Positions 17,907 through 27,827 of a stretch of 64,000 nucleotides of DNA are shown in pieces. The first letter of the stretch is position 1. Every line of letters starts with the position of its first letter. Location: contig NZ_CP010777.1 of the NCBI RefSeq assembly GCF_001078055.1, forward strand, positions 2,502,408 to 2,566,407, in the 5' to 3' direction. Source of the stretch: Rufibacter radiotolerans (GTDB taxonomy: Bacteria > Bacteroidota > Bacteroidia > Cytophagales > Hymenobacteraceae). The notes below the pieces were generated by a model that worked only from the letters and a program-made list of their open reading frames with translations, was not told the DNA's origin and did no database searches. The translations under genes were made by a program, and so were the position numbers.

Positions 17907-19009
17907 TTGATCAGCTTCATCAATTCTTGCACAATGTCTTCAGTAGCCTGAGGCCGGGCCAGCTGCGCGATGTTCCGGCGCAACAATTGCTGTTTTTCCG
18001 TATCTGCAGCCAGGGCGAAAGCGGATCCCCAGAGTTTCCGCCCGGCATCCACGTCTTTCACCAGCATGGCAGCGTCTTTCTGCACCAGGGCCATGGCGTT
18101 CTTGGTCTGGTGGTCTTCGGCCACGTTGGGCGAAGGCACTAGAATGGAAGGCTTCTCCGCCAGGCACAACTCCGAGATAGACAAGGCGCCAGCTCGGGAA
18201 ATAACCACGTCGGCGGCAGCGTAGGCCAGGTCCATGCGCCGGATGAAGTCAAAGGCTTTGATCTGGTCTTCTAAATAAGGCTGGGTGGCCGTCTGGGCCT
18301 GCGGATAAAAATTTTTACCGGTTTGCCAGATGAGGTTAAAGCCGGACTCCTGTATTTTCTGCAGCGCCGCCTCGGTGCTTTGATTCAGGGTACGCGCGCC
18401 CAGGCTTCCGCCAATCACCAGAAAGGTCTTGCGTGCCGGGTTCAACCCAAAGAAATCCATCGCCTCTAGCCTCTTGCCGTCCAGGTTTGCAATGTCGCGG
18501 CGCACTGGGTTGCCGGTGAGTACCAGCTTGGCGCTGGGGAAATACTTGTACATGCCGTCATAGGCCACGCACACCTTGTCTACTTTTTTGGCCAGGAGTT
18601 TATTGGTGATACCCGCGTGGGAATTCTGCTCCTGGATAAGGGAGGGAATCCCCATCCTAGTGGCGGCGTACAGCAGCGGACCGCTGGCATAGCCCCCCAC
18701 CCCTACCACGGCATCGGGTTGAAAGTCCTTTATGATTTGGTAGGCTTTGCGCACGCTGGAAATCACCTTCAGGGGGAATGACAGGTTGTCTACCGTCAGG
18801 CGGCGCTGCAAACCACTGATCCAGAGACCAATGATCTTATAACCTGCCTCGGGCACCCGCGTCATCTCCATCCGTCCCTGCGCGCCTACAAACAGGATCT
18901 CTGCCGAAGGGTGCAGCCGCTTGATCTCATTGGCAATGGCTACGGCCGGGTAAATGTGCCCGCCGGTCCCTCCGCCGCTGATGATGAATTTGTATTGCTT
19001 ATCAGGCAT
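17903..19009 (-). CDS. murG: Undecaprenyl-PP-MurNAc-pentapeptide GlcNAc transferase
   Basis: Membrane-associated glycosyltransferase that turns lipid I into lipid II. The 368 residues show the glycine-rich SGGGTGGHIYPAVAIA (11-26), the second glycine loop VIGGSLGARTLNQ and the acceptor/donor block ISRAGALSISELCLAEKPS near residue 275. Overlaps ftsW by 8 bp upstream and murC by 4 bp downstream. Confidence 0.97.
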   Translation of the reverse strand: MPDKQYKFIISGGGTGGHIYPAVAIANEIKRLHPSAEILFVGAQGRMEMTRVPEAGYKIIGLWISGLQRRLTVDNLSFPLKVISSVRKAYQIIKDFQPDAVVGVGGYASGPLLYAATRMGIPSLIQEQNSHAGITNKLLAKKVDKVCVAYDGMYKYFPSAKLVLTGNPVRRDIANLDGKRLEAMDFFGLNPARKTFLVIGGSLGARTLNQSTEAALQKIQESGFNLIWQTGKNFYPQAQTATQPYLEDQIKAFDFIRRMDLAYAAADVVISRAGALSISELCLAEKPSILVPSPNVAEDHQTKNAMALVQKDAAMLVKDVDAGRKLWGSAFALAADTEKQQLLRRNIAQLARPQATEDIVQELMKLIK

Positions 19010-20165
19010 GGGTCAACACGTTTGCAGGTTTTTTCCCAGAAATAGCCGCCTCTTTCTTGGCCTCGTACTCACTACGGCTTACGCTCAGGATAATGCCGAT
19101 GGAGATACCCGTGAAGATCAGGGAGGTACCGCCCATGCTCAGCAACGGCAAAGGCAGACCGGTAATAGGGCCCAGGCCTACGGCCACCCCCATATTCACC
19201 ATGGCCTGGATGACCAGACTGAAACTGATACCGGCGGAGAGTAATCCGCCGAAGGCCCCCAAGCTGTTGGTCACCGCCATCATGCCCCGGTACAGGAAGG
19301 CCAGATACAGGAAGAGCACCACCGCCCCTCCTACCATGCCGTATTCCTCAATGATAATGGCGTAGATAAAGTCTGAATAGGGGTGAGGCAGCACGTTGCG
19401 CTGGTCTGAGTTTCCGGGGCCTTTCCCCAGCATACCTCCCGTGGCGATGGCAATGTAGGACTGCTCCAGCTGGAAAACCGTCTCATTTGGATCCATGAAG
19501 TTCTCAATACGGGTAATGGCCGTCTGCATCCGTTGCCCCAGGGTCAAGGCCACCGCCCCAAACAAGGCCCCCACAATGATCATGGTAAAGATGGGTTTCA
19601 TGGGCACCCGACCAATGAACATGAGCAAAATGCAGGTCAAAAACAGCAGAAGACCCGTGGAAATATTACTCATTGCAATCAGGCCGCAGATCAATCCGCT
19701 CCAGAGGAAAAGCGGGATAAGGGTCTGCTTGGACTCAATGTTCATCTGGCGTTTGCTCAAAATGCTGGCCAGGTAAGAAATGAGGGCCAGCTTTGCCAAA
19801 TCTGAGGGCTGGAAGGTCTGGTTGATGATGGGAATGGTCAGCCAGCGAGAGGCCTCGTTGATGTTGGAACCTTTGAGATAGGTGTAAACAAGCAATGGCA
19901 CCGAGAAGATCAGCGCCAAAAGGCTCAGTTTGGCATAGTAGCGGTAATTGATCTTGTGCGCGAGCCACACAAACGCCAGGCCAATAAGGATGAGGGTGGA
20001 GTGCTTAAAGAGGAAAAACTCCGTATTCCGCGACATCTTATAAGCCAGCGTACCCGTGGCAGAATACACCACCGCAATACTGATCAGGGCGAAGGAGATG
20101 ACAATGCCCCACAACACAGGGTCACCCTTCAGGTTGTCATGGAGCCAGTTTTTTACAGTAGTCAT
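19002..20165 (-). CDS. ftsW: Septal peptidoglycan polymerase FtsW (SEDS family)
   Basis: Polytopic SEDS glycosyltransferase that polymerises lipid II at the septum with its partner FtsI. The 387 residues have about ten membrane helices and the SEDS signatures GMLGKGPGNSDQRNVLPHPY, SDFIYAIIIEEYG and the late GLTGLPLP-like GPITGLPLPLLSMGGTS. Its ATG overlaps the murD stop by 4 bp. RodA is the alternative, but the location inside the dcw cluster favours FtsW. Confidence 0.96.
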   Translation of the reverse strand: MTTVKNWLHDNLKGDPVLWGIVISFALISIAVVYSATGTLAYKMSRNTEFFLFKHSTLILIGLAFVWLAHKINYRYYAKLSLLALIFSVPLLVYTYLKGSNINEASRWLTIPIINQTFQPSDLAKLALISYLASILSKRQMNIESKQTLIPLFLWSGLICGLIAMSNISTGLLLFLTCILLMFIGRVPMKPIFTMIIVGALFGAVALTLGQRMQTAITRIENFMDPNETVFQLEQSYIAIATGGMLGKGPGNSDQRNVLPHPYSDFIYAIIIEEYGMVGGAVVLFLYLAFLYRGMMAVTNSLGAFGGLLSAGISFSLVIQAMVNMGVAVGLGPITGLPLPLLSMGGTSLIFTGISIGIILSVSRSEYEAKKEAAISGKKPANVLTHA

Positions 20166-21511
20166 ATAGCTTTTTGCTGAAGAGCCGCCACTGCCTCAGT
20201 GAAGGAACGGCCCCGGTGTTCATAATTCTTGAATAGGTCAAAGCTGGCGCAGGCCGGGGAAAGCAAGACCACATCGCCGGGCTCGGCGAAATCCTTGGCC
20301 AGCCGCACGGCCTCGTTCACATCCTGGGTCTCTACCAGTTTAGGGCAGATATCTGAAAAAGAGGCGATAATCTTGCTGTTGTCCACGCCCAGGCAGACAA
20401 TAGCTTTTACCTTTTCTTTTACCAGCAGAAGCAAGGGAGTATAGTCGTTACCCTTATCGGTGCCGCCCACTACCCACACAATGGGGGCCTTTATCCCGTC
20501 CAGGGCGTACCATACGGCCTCCACGTTGGTGGCTTTGGAATCATTGATGAACCGAACGCCGTCAATTTCGCCTACCGGTTGCAAGCGGTGTTCGGCATTC
20601 TGGAATGAACCCAAGGCGGCCTCAATGGTGGCTGGTTCAATGCCAACCAACAAAGCCGCGCCTACCGCCGCCATGGTGTTGTATTGGTTGTGCTGCCCAA
20701 TCAAGGGAGATTTGGAGGTGCCTACTTTTGCCCTGATTTGGGAAAAAGAGGCTATAATCGCTTTGCCCTCCGTTCTAATGGCCAGGTTCTCCTCTCCTTT
20801 CAACCCGAACGGTACGGGCGTGCCTGGCACCTCATGGGCCGCCAGGTATTTCTGGATTTCCGTGTCGTCCTGGTTAAACAGGAAGTATTCGCCAGCGGTC
20901 ATGTTTTGCGCCACCCGGAACTTGGCGGCCGCATAGTTTTCCATCTGGTAGCCGTAGCGGTCCAGGTGGTCGGGGGTGATGTTCAGCAGGATTCCTATAT
21001 CAGCCTTGAACTGGTACATGTTGTCCAGCTGGAAACTGCTCAGCTCCACTACATAATAGTCATACCCACCCTCCAGCACTTTGCCTGCCAGACTCTCGCC
21101 CACGTTGCCGGCTAAGGCCACTTTCAGGCCAACGCTTTTGAGCAGGTGATAAGTTAAAAGCGTGGTGGTGGTTTTACCGTTGGTGCCGGTAATGCAGATC
21201 ATCTTGCCCTTGGCATAGCGACCGGCAAACTCAATCTCAGAGATGACGGGAATGTTCCGCTCCAGCGCGCCCTGGATCACCGGCGCCTTATCAGGGATGC
21301 CCGGGCTTTTAATGATTTCCTGGGCGGCATAGATCTGCTCCAGGGTGTGCGTTCCTTCCTCGAAGGGAATCTGCGCCCGGGTCAGTTGGGCCCGGTATTT
21401 TTCTGCAATGGAGCCCTGGTCAGAAACGAACACGTCAAAGCCCTTCGCCTGCGCCAACAAGGCCGCCCCTACGCCGCTCTCCCCTGCTCCTAGTATGGCT
21501 ATTTTTTGCAT
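20162..21511 (-). CDS. murD: UDP-N-acetylmuramoyl-L-alanine-D-glutamate ligase
   Basis: Adds D-glutamate to UDP-MurNAc-L-Ala. The 449 residues begin with IAILGAGESGVGAALLA, contain the ATP loop CITGTNGKTTTTLL (about 112-125), NITPDHLDRYG and the C-terminal VWVVGGTDKGNDY and LSPACASFD motifs of MurD. The end overlaps ftsW by 4 bp; upstream it is separated from mraY by 59 bp that hold a palindromic repeat. Confidence 0.97.
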   Translation of the reverse strand: MQKIAILGAGESGVGAALLAQAKGFDVFVSDQGSIAEKYRAQLTRAQIPFEEGTHTLEQIYAAQEIIKSPGIPDKAPVIQGALERNIPVISEIEFAGRYAKGKMICITGTNGKTTTTLLTYHLLKSVGLKVALAGNVGESLAGKVLEGGYDYYVVELSSFQLDNMYQFKADIGILLNITPDHLDRYGYQMENYAAAKFRVAQNMTAGEYFLFNQDDTEIQKYLAAHEVPGTPVPFGLKGEENLAIRTEGKAIIASFSQIRAKVGTSKSPLIGQHNQYNTMAAVGAALLVGIEPATIEAALGSFQNAEHRLQPVGEIDGVRFINDSKATNVEAVWYALDGIKAPIVWVVGGTDKGNDYTPLLLLVKEKVKAIVCLGVDNSKIIASFSDICPKLVETQDVNEAVRLAKDFAEPGDVVLLSPACASFDLFKNYEHRGRSFTEAVAALQQKAI

Positions 21512-21530
21512 TGCTTGTTTTGGTATTTGC

Positions 21531-21567
21531 TGTTTTAGGCTTGTTTTCCGGAAAATAGGCTCAAAAC
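21531..21567. repeat. Palindromic repeat copy 6, inside the dcw operon
   Basis: TGTTTTAGGCTTGTTTTCC followed by GGAAAATAGGCTCAAAACG fills most of the short mraY-murD gap. In the transcript it would form a hairpin between the two coding regions. Confidence 0.88.
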
Positions 21568-21570
21568 GCC

Positions 21571-22788
21571 TTATCTTAATTTCAAGGTAACCAGGGTCAA
21601 AATAGCGAGCATAATGCCCACGGTCCAGAAGCGGGTCACGATCTTGGATTCATGGTAGCCTAGTTTCTGGTAATGGTGGTGTAAGGGTGACATCTTGAAA
21701 ATGCGTCGGCCCTCGCCGTATTTCTTTTTGGTGTATTTGAAGTAGCTCACCTGTAGCATCACCGATAGGTTCTCCACCAGGAAGATGCCGCAAAGGATAG
21801 GGATCAGGAGCTCTTTTCTCAGAATCAGGGCTAAAACGGCGATGATCCCGCCAATGGAAAGGCTACCGGTATCGCCCATGAAAACCTGCGCCGGATACGA
21901 GTTGTACCAAAGGAAACCTACGCAAGCCCCCACAAAGGCGGTACAGAAAATCACGAGCTCGCCGGTGTTGGGAATATACATGATGTCAAAATAATCCGCA
22001 AAGATGGCGTTACCAGAAACCCAGGCAAACACGGCCAGCGTGGTACCAATGATAGCAGAAGTTCCCGCGGCCAGGCCGTCAATCCCATCGGTGATGTTGG
22101 CGCCGTTAGAGACCGCCGTAATGATAATGATCACCAACGGAATGTAGAGGAAGCGGGCATAAGAACCCAATAACGGACTCGCGAAGCTGAAGAAATGGTG
22201 GTAGTCCAGCTCGTTGTTCTTGGTGAAAGGCACCGTGGTTATCATTTTGCGCACATCCTGGTAGGTGCCCGCCACGTCAATGGCAGACATCCCTTTGGCC
22301 GTCAGGTACTGACGCACGACTACATCTTCAGAGAAAAACAGGGTAATGCCCACAATCAGCCCCAGGCCCACCTGACCCATGATCTTGAAACGCCCGGCCA
22401 GCCCCTCTTTGTTTTTCTTGAACACCTTGATGTAGTCATCCAGAAAGCCGATGGCGCCCAACCAGATAGTGGAAACCAACATGAGCAGAATATACACATT
22501 ATCCAGCCTGGCCAGCAAAACCGTAGGCAAAACAATGGCCAACAGAATGATAAGACCGCCCATGGTAGGCGTGCCTCTTTTCTCCAGCTGCCCTTCCAGA
22601 CCCAGATCCCTGATAGATTCCCCTACCTGCTTGCGCTGCAGAATCCGGATAAGACGCCCCCCGAAGATCATCGCGATCAGAAGAGAGAAAAGCGCGGCCA
22701 GCCCAGCCCTGAAAGAGATGAACCGGAACACCCCGGTACCCAGGAGATCAAACTGCCTGTCTAAATAATCAAATAAGTAGTAGAGCAT
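21571..22788 (-). CDS. mraY: Phospho-N-acetylmuramoyl-pentapeptide transferase
   Basis: Integral membrane enzyme that links the UDP-MurNAc-pentapeptide to undecaprenyl phosphate (lipid I). The 405 residues are strongly hydrophobic with about ten helices, and carry [11 protein letters not shown], the catalytic aspartates in GFLDDYIKV and [11 protein letters not shown], and [12 protein letters not shown]. The inserted stretch of about 50 residues after helix 5 ([21 protein letters not shown]) is typical of Bacteroidota MraY. It follows murE after 89 bp. Confidence 0.97.
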   Translation of the reverse strand: MLYYLFDYLDRQFDLLGTGVFRFISFRAGLAALFSLLIAMIFGGRLIRILQRKQVGESIRDLGLEGQLEKRGTPTMGGLIILLAIVLPTVLLARLDNVYILLMLVSTIWLGAIGFLDDYIKVFKKNKEGLAGRFKIMGQVGLGLIVGITLFFSEDVVVRQYLTAKGMSAIDVAGTYQDVRKMITTVPFTKNNELDYHHFFSFASPLLGSYARFLYIPLVIIIITAVSNGANITDGIDGLAAGTSAIIGTTLAVFAWVSGNAIFADYFDIMYIPNTGELVIFCTAFVGACVGFLWYNSYPAQVFMGDTGSLSIGGIIAVLALILRKELLIPILCGIFLVENLSVMLQVSYFKYTKKKYGEGRRIFKMSPLHHHYQKLGYHESKIVTRFWTVGIMLAILTLVTLKLR

Positions 22789-22877
22789 CTGTTTCGGTTT
22801 AGGGGGAAGAAATGCGTGGCAGAAAATCTGCTGCCATTCCTGGTTTACGGGTTTAAGGTACGTTTACTAAAGGTTGG

Positions 22878-24341
22878 TTATTTCTGCAACAGCTCAAAGG
22901 TCTCAAGCAAAATCTGCTTGTCGTCAAACGGCGACCGCACGCCTTTCACTTCCTGGTAGGTCTCATGGCCTTTGCCAGCCACCAGAATAATGTCATCTGC
23001 CTCGGCCAGAAGCACCGCCGTTATGATGGCCTCGCGCCGGTCTACCACCGAAAGCGACTTTTTCAAATCTGTCACTTTCACGCCGGCCTGCATCTGGTTC
23101 AGGATCTCCTGGGGTTCCTCATCCCGGGGGTTATCGGAGGTCAGGATCACGCGGTCGCTCAAGCGGGCCGCAATGTCTGCCATGACGGGGCGCTTGGCCG
23201 CATCGCGGTTTCCGCCGCAGCCCACAATGGTGATCACTTTCTGCTCTGGTTTTCTGATCTGCTGAATGGTCTGCAGCACGTTTTCCAGGGCGTCGGGCGT
23301 ATGGGCGTAATCCACAATGCCGGTGATATGGCCAGAAGACACCACATAATCAAATCGGCCAGCGGCCGAGGTAAGGTTGGAAAGACTGGACAGCACTTCC
23401 ATTTTGTCTTCGCCCAGCAATACCGCGGCGCCATACACCGCTAAGATGTTGTAGGCGTTAAACGTCCCTATCAACCTAAACCAAACTTCTTGCCCGTCCA
23501 ATTCCAGTTGTAAGCCTTGGATAGAATTGTCCAGCAAGCGAGCCTTGAAATCAGCTTCCTTGCGCAGGGCGTAAGTGTATTTGGTAGCCTTGGTGTTCTG
23601 AAGCATCACCATACCGCGCTTGTCATCTGAGTTTACCAGCGCAAAAGCCTTCTTGCCCAAGTGGTCAAAAAACAGTTTCTTGGCCCTGATGTACTCGTCA
23701 AAAGTGCCGTGGTAGTCCAGGTGGTCATGGGAGATGTTGGTGAACACGGCCCCGGCAAACTGTACCCCGGTTACACGATGCTGCACCAGCGCATGCGAGC
23801 TCACCTCCATAAAGGCGTGGGTACAGCCGGCGCTTACCATTTGGGCCAGCAGTGCCTGCAAGGTAATAGCATCTGGCGTAGTGTGGGTGGCGGGGATGAC
23901 CGTCTCGTTGATCTGGTTCTGCACCGTGGAGATTAACCCGGCGTTATAGCCTAACTCCCGGAAAAGCTTGTGCAGCAACGTCACGCAGGTGGTTTTGCCG
24001 TTGGTGCCGGTCACGCCTACCAGTTTCATTTTTTTGGATGGATGCCCATAGAAGGCGGCGGCCACGTGGCCCATGGCCTCGGCAGCATCAGGCACCTGCA
24101 CAAACGTGACGGTTTCCGGAGCGTTTTGAGGCAGTTTTTCGCAAAACACCGCTGAAACGCCCTGCGCCACGGCGGCGTCTATATAGTCATGGCCATCCCG
24201 CAGGGTGCCCTTAATCGCAAAAAAAGCCACGCCCGGACCCGCCTGACGAGAATCCATGGTTAACGCAGAAAGCTCGGGGTTAGAGGGCCCGAGCAATTGC
24301 GTTGGCTGGAGTACCTGTAGCAGGTGTTCTAGTTGCGCCAT
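22878..24341 (-). CDS. murE: UDP-N-acetylmuramoyl-tripeptide synthetase, meso-diaminopimelate type
   Basis: Adds the third amino acid of the peptide stem. The 487 residues show TMDSRQAGPGVAFFAIKG near the start, the ATP loop GVTGTNGKTTCVTLL, ISHDHLDYHG and the specificity motif DNPRDE, which marks meso-diaminopimelate as the substrate. The ATG at 24341 lies 62 bp inside the ftsI reading frame; no later ATG would preserve the conserved N-terminus, so the long overlap is taken as real. Confidence 0.96.
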   Translation of the reverse strand: MAQLEHLLQVLQPTQLLGPSNPELSALTMDSRQAGPGVAFFAIKGTLRDGHDYIDAAVAQGVSAVFCEKLPQNAPETVTFVQVPDAAEAMGHVAAAFYGHPSKKMKLVGVTGTNGKTTCVTLLHKLFRELGYNAGLISTVQNQINETVIPATHTTPDAITLQALLAQMVSAGCTHAFMEVSSHALVQHRVTGVQFAGAVFTNISHDHLDYHGTFDEYIRAKKLFFDHLGKKAFALVNSDDKRGMVMLQNTKATKYTYALRKEADFKARLLDNSIQGLQLELDGQEVWFRLIGTFNAYNILAVYGAAVLLGEDKMEVLSSLSNLTSAAGRFDYVVSSGHITGIVDYAHTPDALENVLQTIQQIRKPEQKVITIVGCGGNRDAAKRPVMADIAARLSDRVILTSDNPRDEEPQEILNQMQAGVKVTDLKKSLSVVDRREAIITAVLLAEADDIILVAGKGHETYQEVKGVRSPFDDKQILLETFELLQK

Positions 24342-26433
24342 TTCTACTTAGTGTAAGTGTAATAATTGATCCTTTTCCAATGGGGCCGCCGGGCGGAAGG
24401 CTCTGGCTCTGCACCCGGCCCATGCCAATGGCCCGTACTTTGATGCCATGGTTCCCCAAGAGGTACAAAGCGTCTTTCAGGGTCATGTCCGTCACGTCCG
24501 GTACCTGCCCCATCTTCACAGGTACTGGTTTTAACGCCACAGATTGCTTCTGCGTATCTACCCGCACCCAGTCTTCCTCGGGGTTGGCCGGATGGGCGCT
24601 CACCCCCAACTTGTTACAAAGCAAAGTAAGTTCTTCCTGGCTGCCGGCATGAAGGGCGGGTAATTTAGGCTGCACCCCTACCGGTTTGCGCACCATAGGG
24701 GCATGAATGGCCAGGTCCTGGGCATAGGCCTTGTCGGCCAGTTCCCGGAAAACCGGCGCGGCCACGTCACCGCCGTACTGGGCGTTTTTCTGGGGATTAT
24801 CAATGATAACAATGCAGCTGTATTTAGGCCTGTCTGCCGGGAAATAGCCCACAAAGGAGGTGGAGTATTTACGGGTATATTTCCCGTTGATCACCTTACG
24901 GGCAGTCCCGGTTTTGCCGGCCACCTTGTAGTCTGTGCTGCGCACGTTTTTACCGGTCCCATTCTCTACTACCCCTTCCATCATCTGGCGCAGTTGGGCC
25001 AGCGTCTCATCAGAGCAGATCTTGGGATTGAGCACCTTGGTGTCAAACTGCTCAATGATCTGGTCGGCGCGCTTGATGCTTTTTACGATCATGGGCTGCA
25101 CCTTTATCCCGTTGTTGGCCACGGCATTATAGAAAGCCAGCGTCTGCAAAGGCGAGATTTTCAGCTCATACCCAATAGACATGGTGGAAAGCGACGGCCG
25201 GCTCCAGCTGCGGTCTTTAGGGGACTTGATGTAAGGCACCGCCTCGCCGTTCATCTGGAACCCCAGTGGCTGGTGCAACCCGAATTTATGCAGGTAATCC
25301 ACGTACTTCTGTGGGTCTTTCTCAAAGGTCTGCTGGATGAGCTTGGCAACCCCCACGTTAGAGGATTTCTCAAACACCTGCTGCAGCGTGATCTTGCCGT
25401 AACCGTGCGTATCTGTTTTCACGGCGCCGCCAATGCGCTCAGATCCCACGCCGGTGTCCACGGTGTCGGTGAGCTTTTTATCGGTCTCTTCCAGCAAGGC
25501 CATCATGGAGGCCAGTTTGAACGTGGAGCCCGGTTCGGTACGGCCCTGGTTCCCCACGGCGTAGTTGTAATCCTCCACGTAAACGCCTTCGCTCTGGCGG
25601 CCAAGGTTGGCAATGGCCTTGATTCGGCCGGTGCTTACCTCCATCAGAATCACGCACCCGTGGGCGGCATCATTAAGGGTAAGGGCGCGGTTAAGGGCGT
25701 TCTCGGCTACGTCTTGCAGGTTAATGTCAATGGTGGTCTGCACGTCAAACCCAGGCATGGGCTTCACCTCGGTGCCGTCATTGATGGGTTTGTTGCCGCC
25801 GGCCATGCGCTCAAACAAGGCCTCGCCGTCTTTCCCGGACAGGTGACGGTTAAAGCTGAACTCCAGCCCTGCCCCTTTGCGGTTCTCATTGATAAACCCA
25901 ATAGTACGTTTGGCCAGGGACCCGAAAGGCATGAACCTGCGGTCCAGCTTTTCAAAGATCACGCCCCCTTTGTTTTTACCTGCCCTGAAAATAGGCCATT
26001 TGGCCATCATCTTTTTGTCCTGGTAATTGATAAGGCGGCTGTTCAATCGCACGTATTTGCGGCTGGCGCTGCGGGCATTCTTAATTTTCTGACGGTAGTA
26101 TTCCGCGGAACGGTCGCCGTAGAAGCGCGACAGCTGAATGGCCAGCGAGTCTATGCCCTTGGCGAAGATATCATCCGGGGAAATGGTAGGGTCAAAGGCC
26201 ACGCGGTAAAACGGCAGCGAGGTAGCCAGAATACGGTCATCATCTGAATAGATATTGCCGCGGGTAGCCATTACGGGCTGGTAATGGAAGCGCTTCTCAT
26301 TCGCGATCTCGCGCCACTTGTCCCCGTCCCTGAACTGGATGTGGCCTACTTTAAAGATAATCGCAAACCCAAAAAGACAGATAGCCAAAAAGGCTATCCG
26401 CACTCGCGTGACGATAGACTTCTTAATATTCAT
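24280..26433 (-). CDS. ftsI: Septal transpeptidase FtsI/PBP3-like with C-terminal PASTA domain
   Basis: Class B penicillin-binding protein that cross-links septal peptidoglycan, partner of FtsW. The 717 residues have one N-terminal membrane helix (about 10-29), the PBP dimer domain and a transpeptidase domain with STFK (Ser303), SSN (357-359) and KTGT (507-510). A single PASTA-like domain follows (about 640-697: PDVTDMTLKDALYLLGNHGI). The C-terminal end, rich in Ala, Thr and Pro, is encoded by DNA that also encodes the N-terminus of MurE. Its start overlaps ftsL by 11 bp. Confidence 0.96.
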   Translation of the reverse strand: MNIKKSIVTRVRIAFLAICLFGFAIIFKVGHIQFRDGDKWREIANEKRFHYQPVMATRGNIYSDDDRILATSLPFYRVAFDPTISPDDIFAKGIDSLAIQLSRFYGDRSAEYYRQKIKNARSASRKYVRLNSRLINYQDKKMMAKWPIFRAGKNKGGVIFEKLDRRFMPFGSLAKRTIGFINENRKGAGLEFSFNRHLSGKDGEALFERMAGGNKPINDGTEVKPMPGFDVQTTIDINLQDVAENALNRALTLNDAAHGCVILMEVSTGRIKAIANLGRQSEGVYVEDYNYAVGNQGRTEPGSTFKLASMMALLEETDKKLTDTVDTGVGSERIGGAVKTDTHGYGKITLQQVFEKSSNVGVAKLIQQTFEKDPQKYVDYLHKFGLHQPLGFQMNGEAVPYIKSPKDRSWSRPSLSTMSIGYELKISPLQTLAFYNAVANNGIKVQPMIVKSIKRADQIIEQFDTKVLNPKICSDETLAQLRQMMEGVVENGTGKNVRSTDYKVAGKTGTARKVINGKYTRKYSTSFVGYFPADRPKYSCIVIIDNPQKNAQYGGDVAAPVFRELADKAYAQDLAIHAPMVRKPVGVQPKLPALHAGSQEELTLLCNKLGVSAHPANPEEDWVRVDTQKQSVALKPVPVKMGQVPDVTDMTLKDALYLLGNHGIKVRAIGMGRVQSQSLPPGGPIGKGSIITLTLSRNGATRTPATGTPANAIARAL

Positions 26434-26854
26434 CTTTCCTGATTACTACTTGAATGGGGGGAGTAGAGCTTTCCACCAGGCCAGAGGCCGCCACGTTACG
26501 GGCCACCTCAGACTGCTTACTGGCCTCCATGTACTCAGACTTGAGCGTGGTGTAGTCGGCGCGCAGGTCTTCTGTGTCTGACTTGGTTTTGTCAATGCGG
26601 CGCAGCGTGCGGTCTGCGTAGTGGGTGTTGCCAATATAGAACAAAGTGATGCCCATCAAGAACAGCACCTTGGGCAAATAGCGCACGGGCAGACCGTCGG
26701 CAAAGAACCAGTCTACCTTGGTATAGCGGTCCAGCAACTCAAAAAGGCTGGTGCCTTTCTGGCGCGGCGGGCGTGTTTTCTCCACCTTAGGCACCTCCCT
26801 GAGAGTGTTTGCCTTCGGCCGATTCACTTGCGGACGTACAGTATTCACTGCCAT
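26423..26854 (-). CDS. FtsL-like divisome protein
   Basis: Small bitopic membrane protein of 143 residues in the place of ftsL between rsmH and ftsI. A basic N-terminus of about 60 residues is followed by one membrane segment (PKVLFLMGITLFYIGNTHYA) and a coiled-coil-like stretch (TLRRIDKTKSDTEDLRADYTTLKSEYMEA). Topology and location match FtsL, but the sequence itself is weakly conserved, as in Bacteroidota in general. It overlaps ftsI by 11 bp. Confidence 0.82.
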   Translation of the reverse strand: MAVNTVRPQVNRPKANTLREVPKVEKTRPPRQKGTSLFELLDRYTKVDWFFADGLPVRYLPKVLFLMGITLFYIGNTHYADRTLRRIDKTKSDTEDLRADYTTLKSEYMEASKQSEVARNVAASGLVESSTPPIQVVIRKDEY

Positions 26855-26893
26855 GTTAAAATCGTAAAAGTGTCTTCTATCCCTTCTTCCTCT

Positions 26894-27820
26894 CTACTTT
26901 TTTGACGATTCCTGCGTCTCCCTTTTCACTGCCACCCTGAGCTTGGCGCTCCGGGACCGGTTATTTTCCTGTAACTCCTGGGCGCTGGGCACAATAGGCT
27001 TGCGCGTGATAGAGTCCAGGGGTTTAATCTCATTCCCGAAAAAGTCTTTCTCCACCTCGCCAAAAAACTTACCCTTGGCGATGTAGTTTTTCACCAGCCG
27101 GTCTTCCAATGAATGGTAAGAGATCACAGACAGCCTTCCCCCGGGTTTTAACACCTCCACGGCCTGCTCCAGCATCTCTTCCAGGGCCTTCATTTCATCG
27201 TTCACCTCAATGCGCAAGGCCTGAAACACCTGCGCCAGGTATTTATTCTCCTTGCCCCTGGGCGTGCACCCGGCAATGGCTTTCTTGAAATCACTGATGG
27301 TCTCTATGGGCTGCACGTTTCTGGCGGACACTACCTCACGGGCCAGGGTCTTGGCGTTCTTCACCTCGCCGTACATGCCAAAAATGCGGTGCAGCTGTTC
27401 CTCTGAATACTCGTTGATAACCTCCTTCGCGCTCACGGGGCTGTCCTTGTCCATGCGCATGTCCAAGGGGCCTTCAAACCGGGTGGAGAAACCGCGCTCA
27501 GCAGTATTGAATTGGTGCGAGGAAACGCCCAGGTCTGCCAGAATGCCGTCTACCTGCTTTACGCCGTACAGGCGCAGGTACTTTTTGAGGTACCGGAAGT
27601 TGGCTTTCACAAACGTAAACTTGTCAGAGATAAGTTTTTCGGCCTGCTGCTCGGCATCCGTGTCCTGGTCAAAGGAATAGAGTTGCCCGCCCTGCATCTT
27701 CTCCAGAATATAAGCAGAATGGCCGCCGCCGCCAAATGTGACGTCTACGTAAATGCCGCCGGGTTTTATGGCCAACGCATCTACCGATTCCTGTAACAAC
27801 ACGGGTTGGTGGTACTGCAT
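26894..27820 (-). CDS. rsmH: 16S rRNA (cytosine(1402)-N(4))-methyltransferase
   Basis: Methylates C1402 of 16S rRNA in the ribosomal P site. The 308 residues have the SAM-binding motif VDVTFGGGGHSAYIL, ILADLGVSSHQF, the conserved GFSTRFEGPLDMRMD and YHSLEDRLVKNY near the end. Second gene of the dcw operon, 7 bp after mraZ, as in most bacteria. Confidence 0.97.
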   Translation of the reverse strand: MQYHQPVLLQESVDALAIKPGGIYVDVTFGGGGHSAYILEKMQGGQLYSFDQDTDAEQQAEKLISDKFTFVKANFRYLKKYLRLYGVKQVDGILADLGVSSHQFNTAERGFSTRFEGPLDMRMDKDSPVSAKEVINEYSEEQLHRIFGMYGEVKNAKTLAREVVSARNVQPIETISDFKKAIAGCTPRGKENKYLAQVFQALRIEVNDEMKALEEMLEQAVEVLKPGGRLSVISYHSLEDRLVKNYIAKGKFFGEVEKDFFGNEIKPLDSITRKPIVPSAQELQENNRSRSAKLRVAVKRETQESSKK

Positions 27821-27827
27821 GGGCTGA

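Noticed and set aside
24121..24160. Palindromic-repeat-like sequence inside murE
   Set aside because: Arms pair at 12 of 18 positions but the protein segment (SAVFCEKLPQNA) is normal for MurE in this phylum.
24703..26247. 514-codon open frame antisense to ftsI
   Set aside because: It mirrors a strong conserved gene, has no domain or signal and follows from codon bias in GC-rich third positions.
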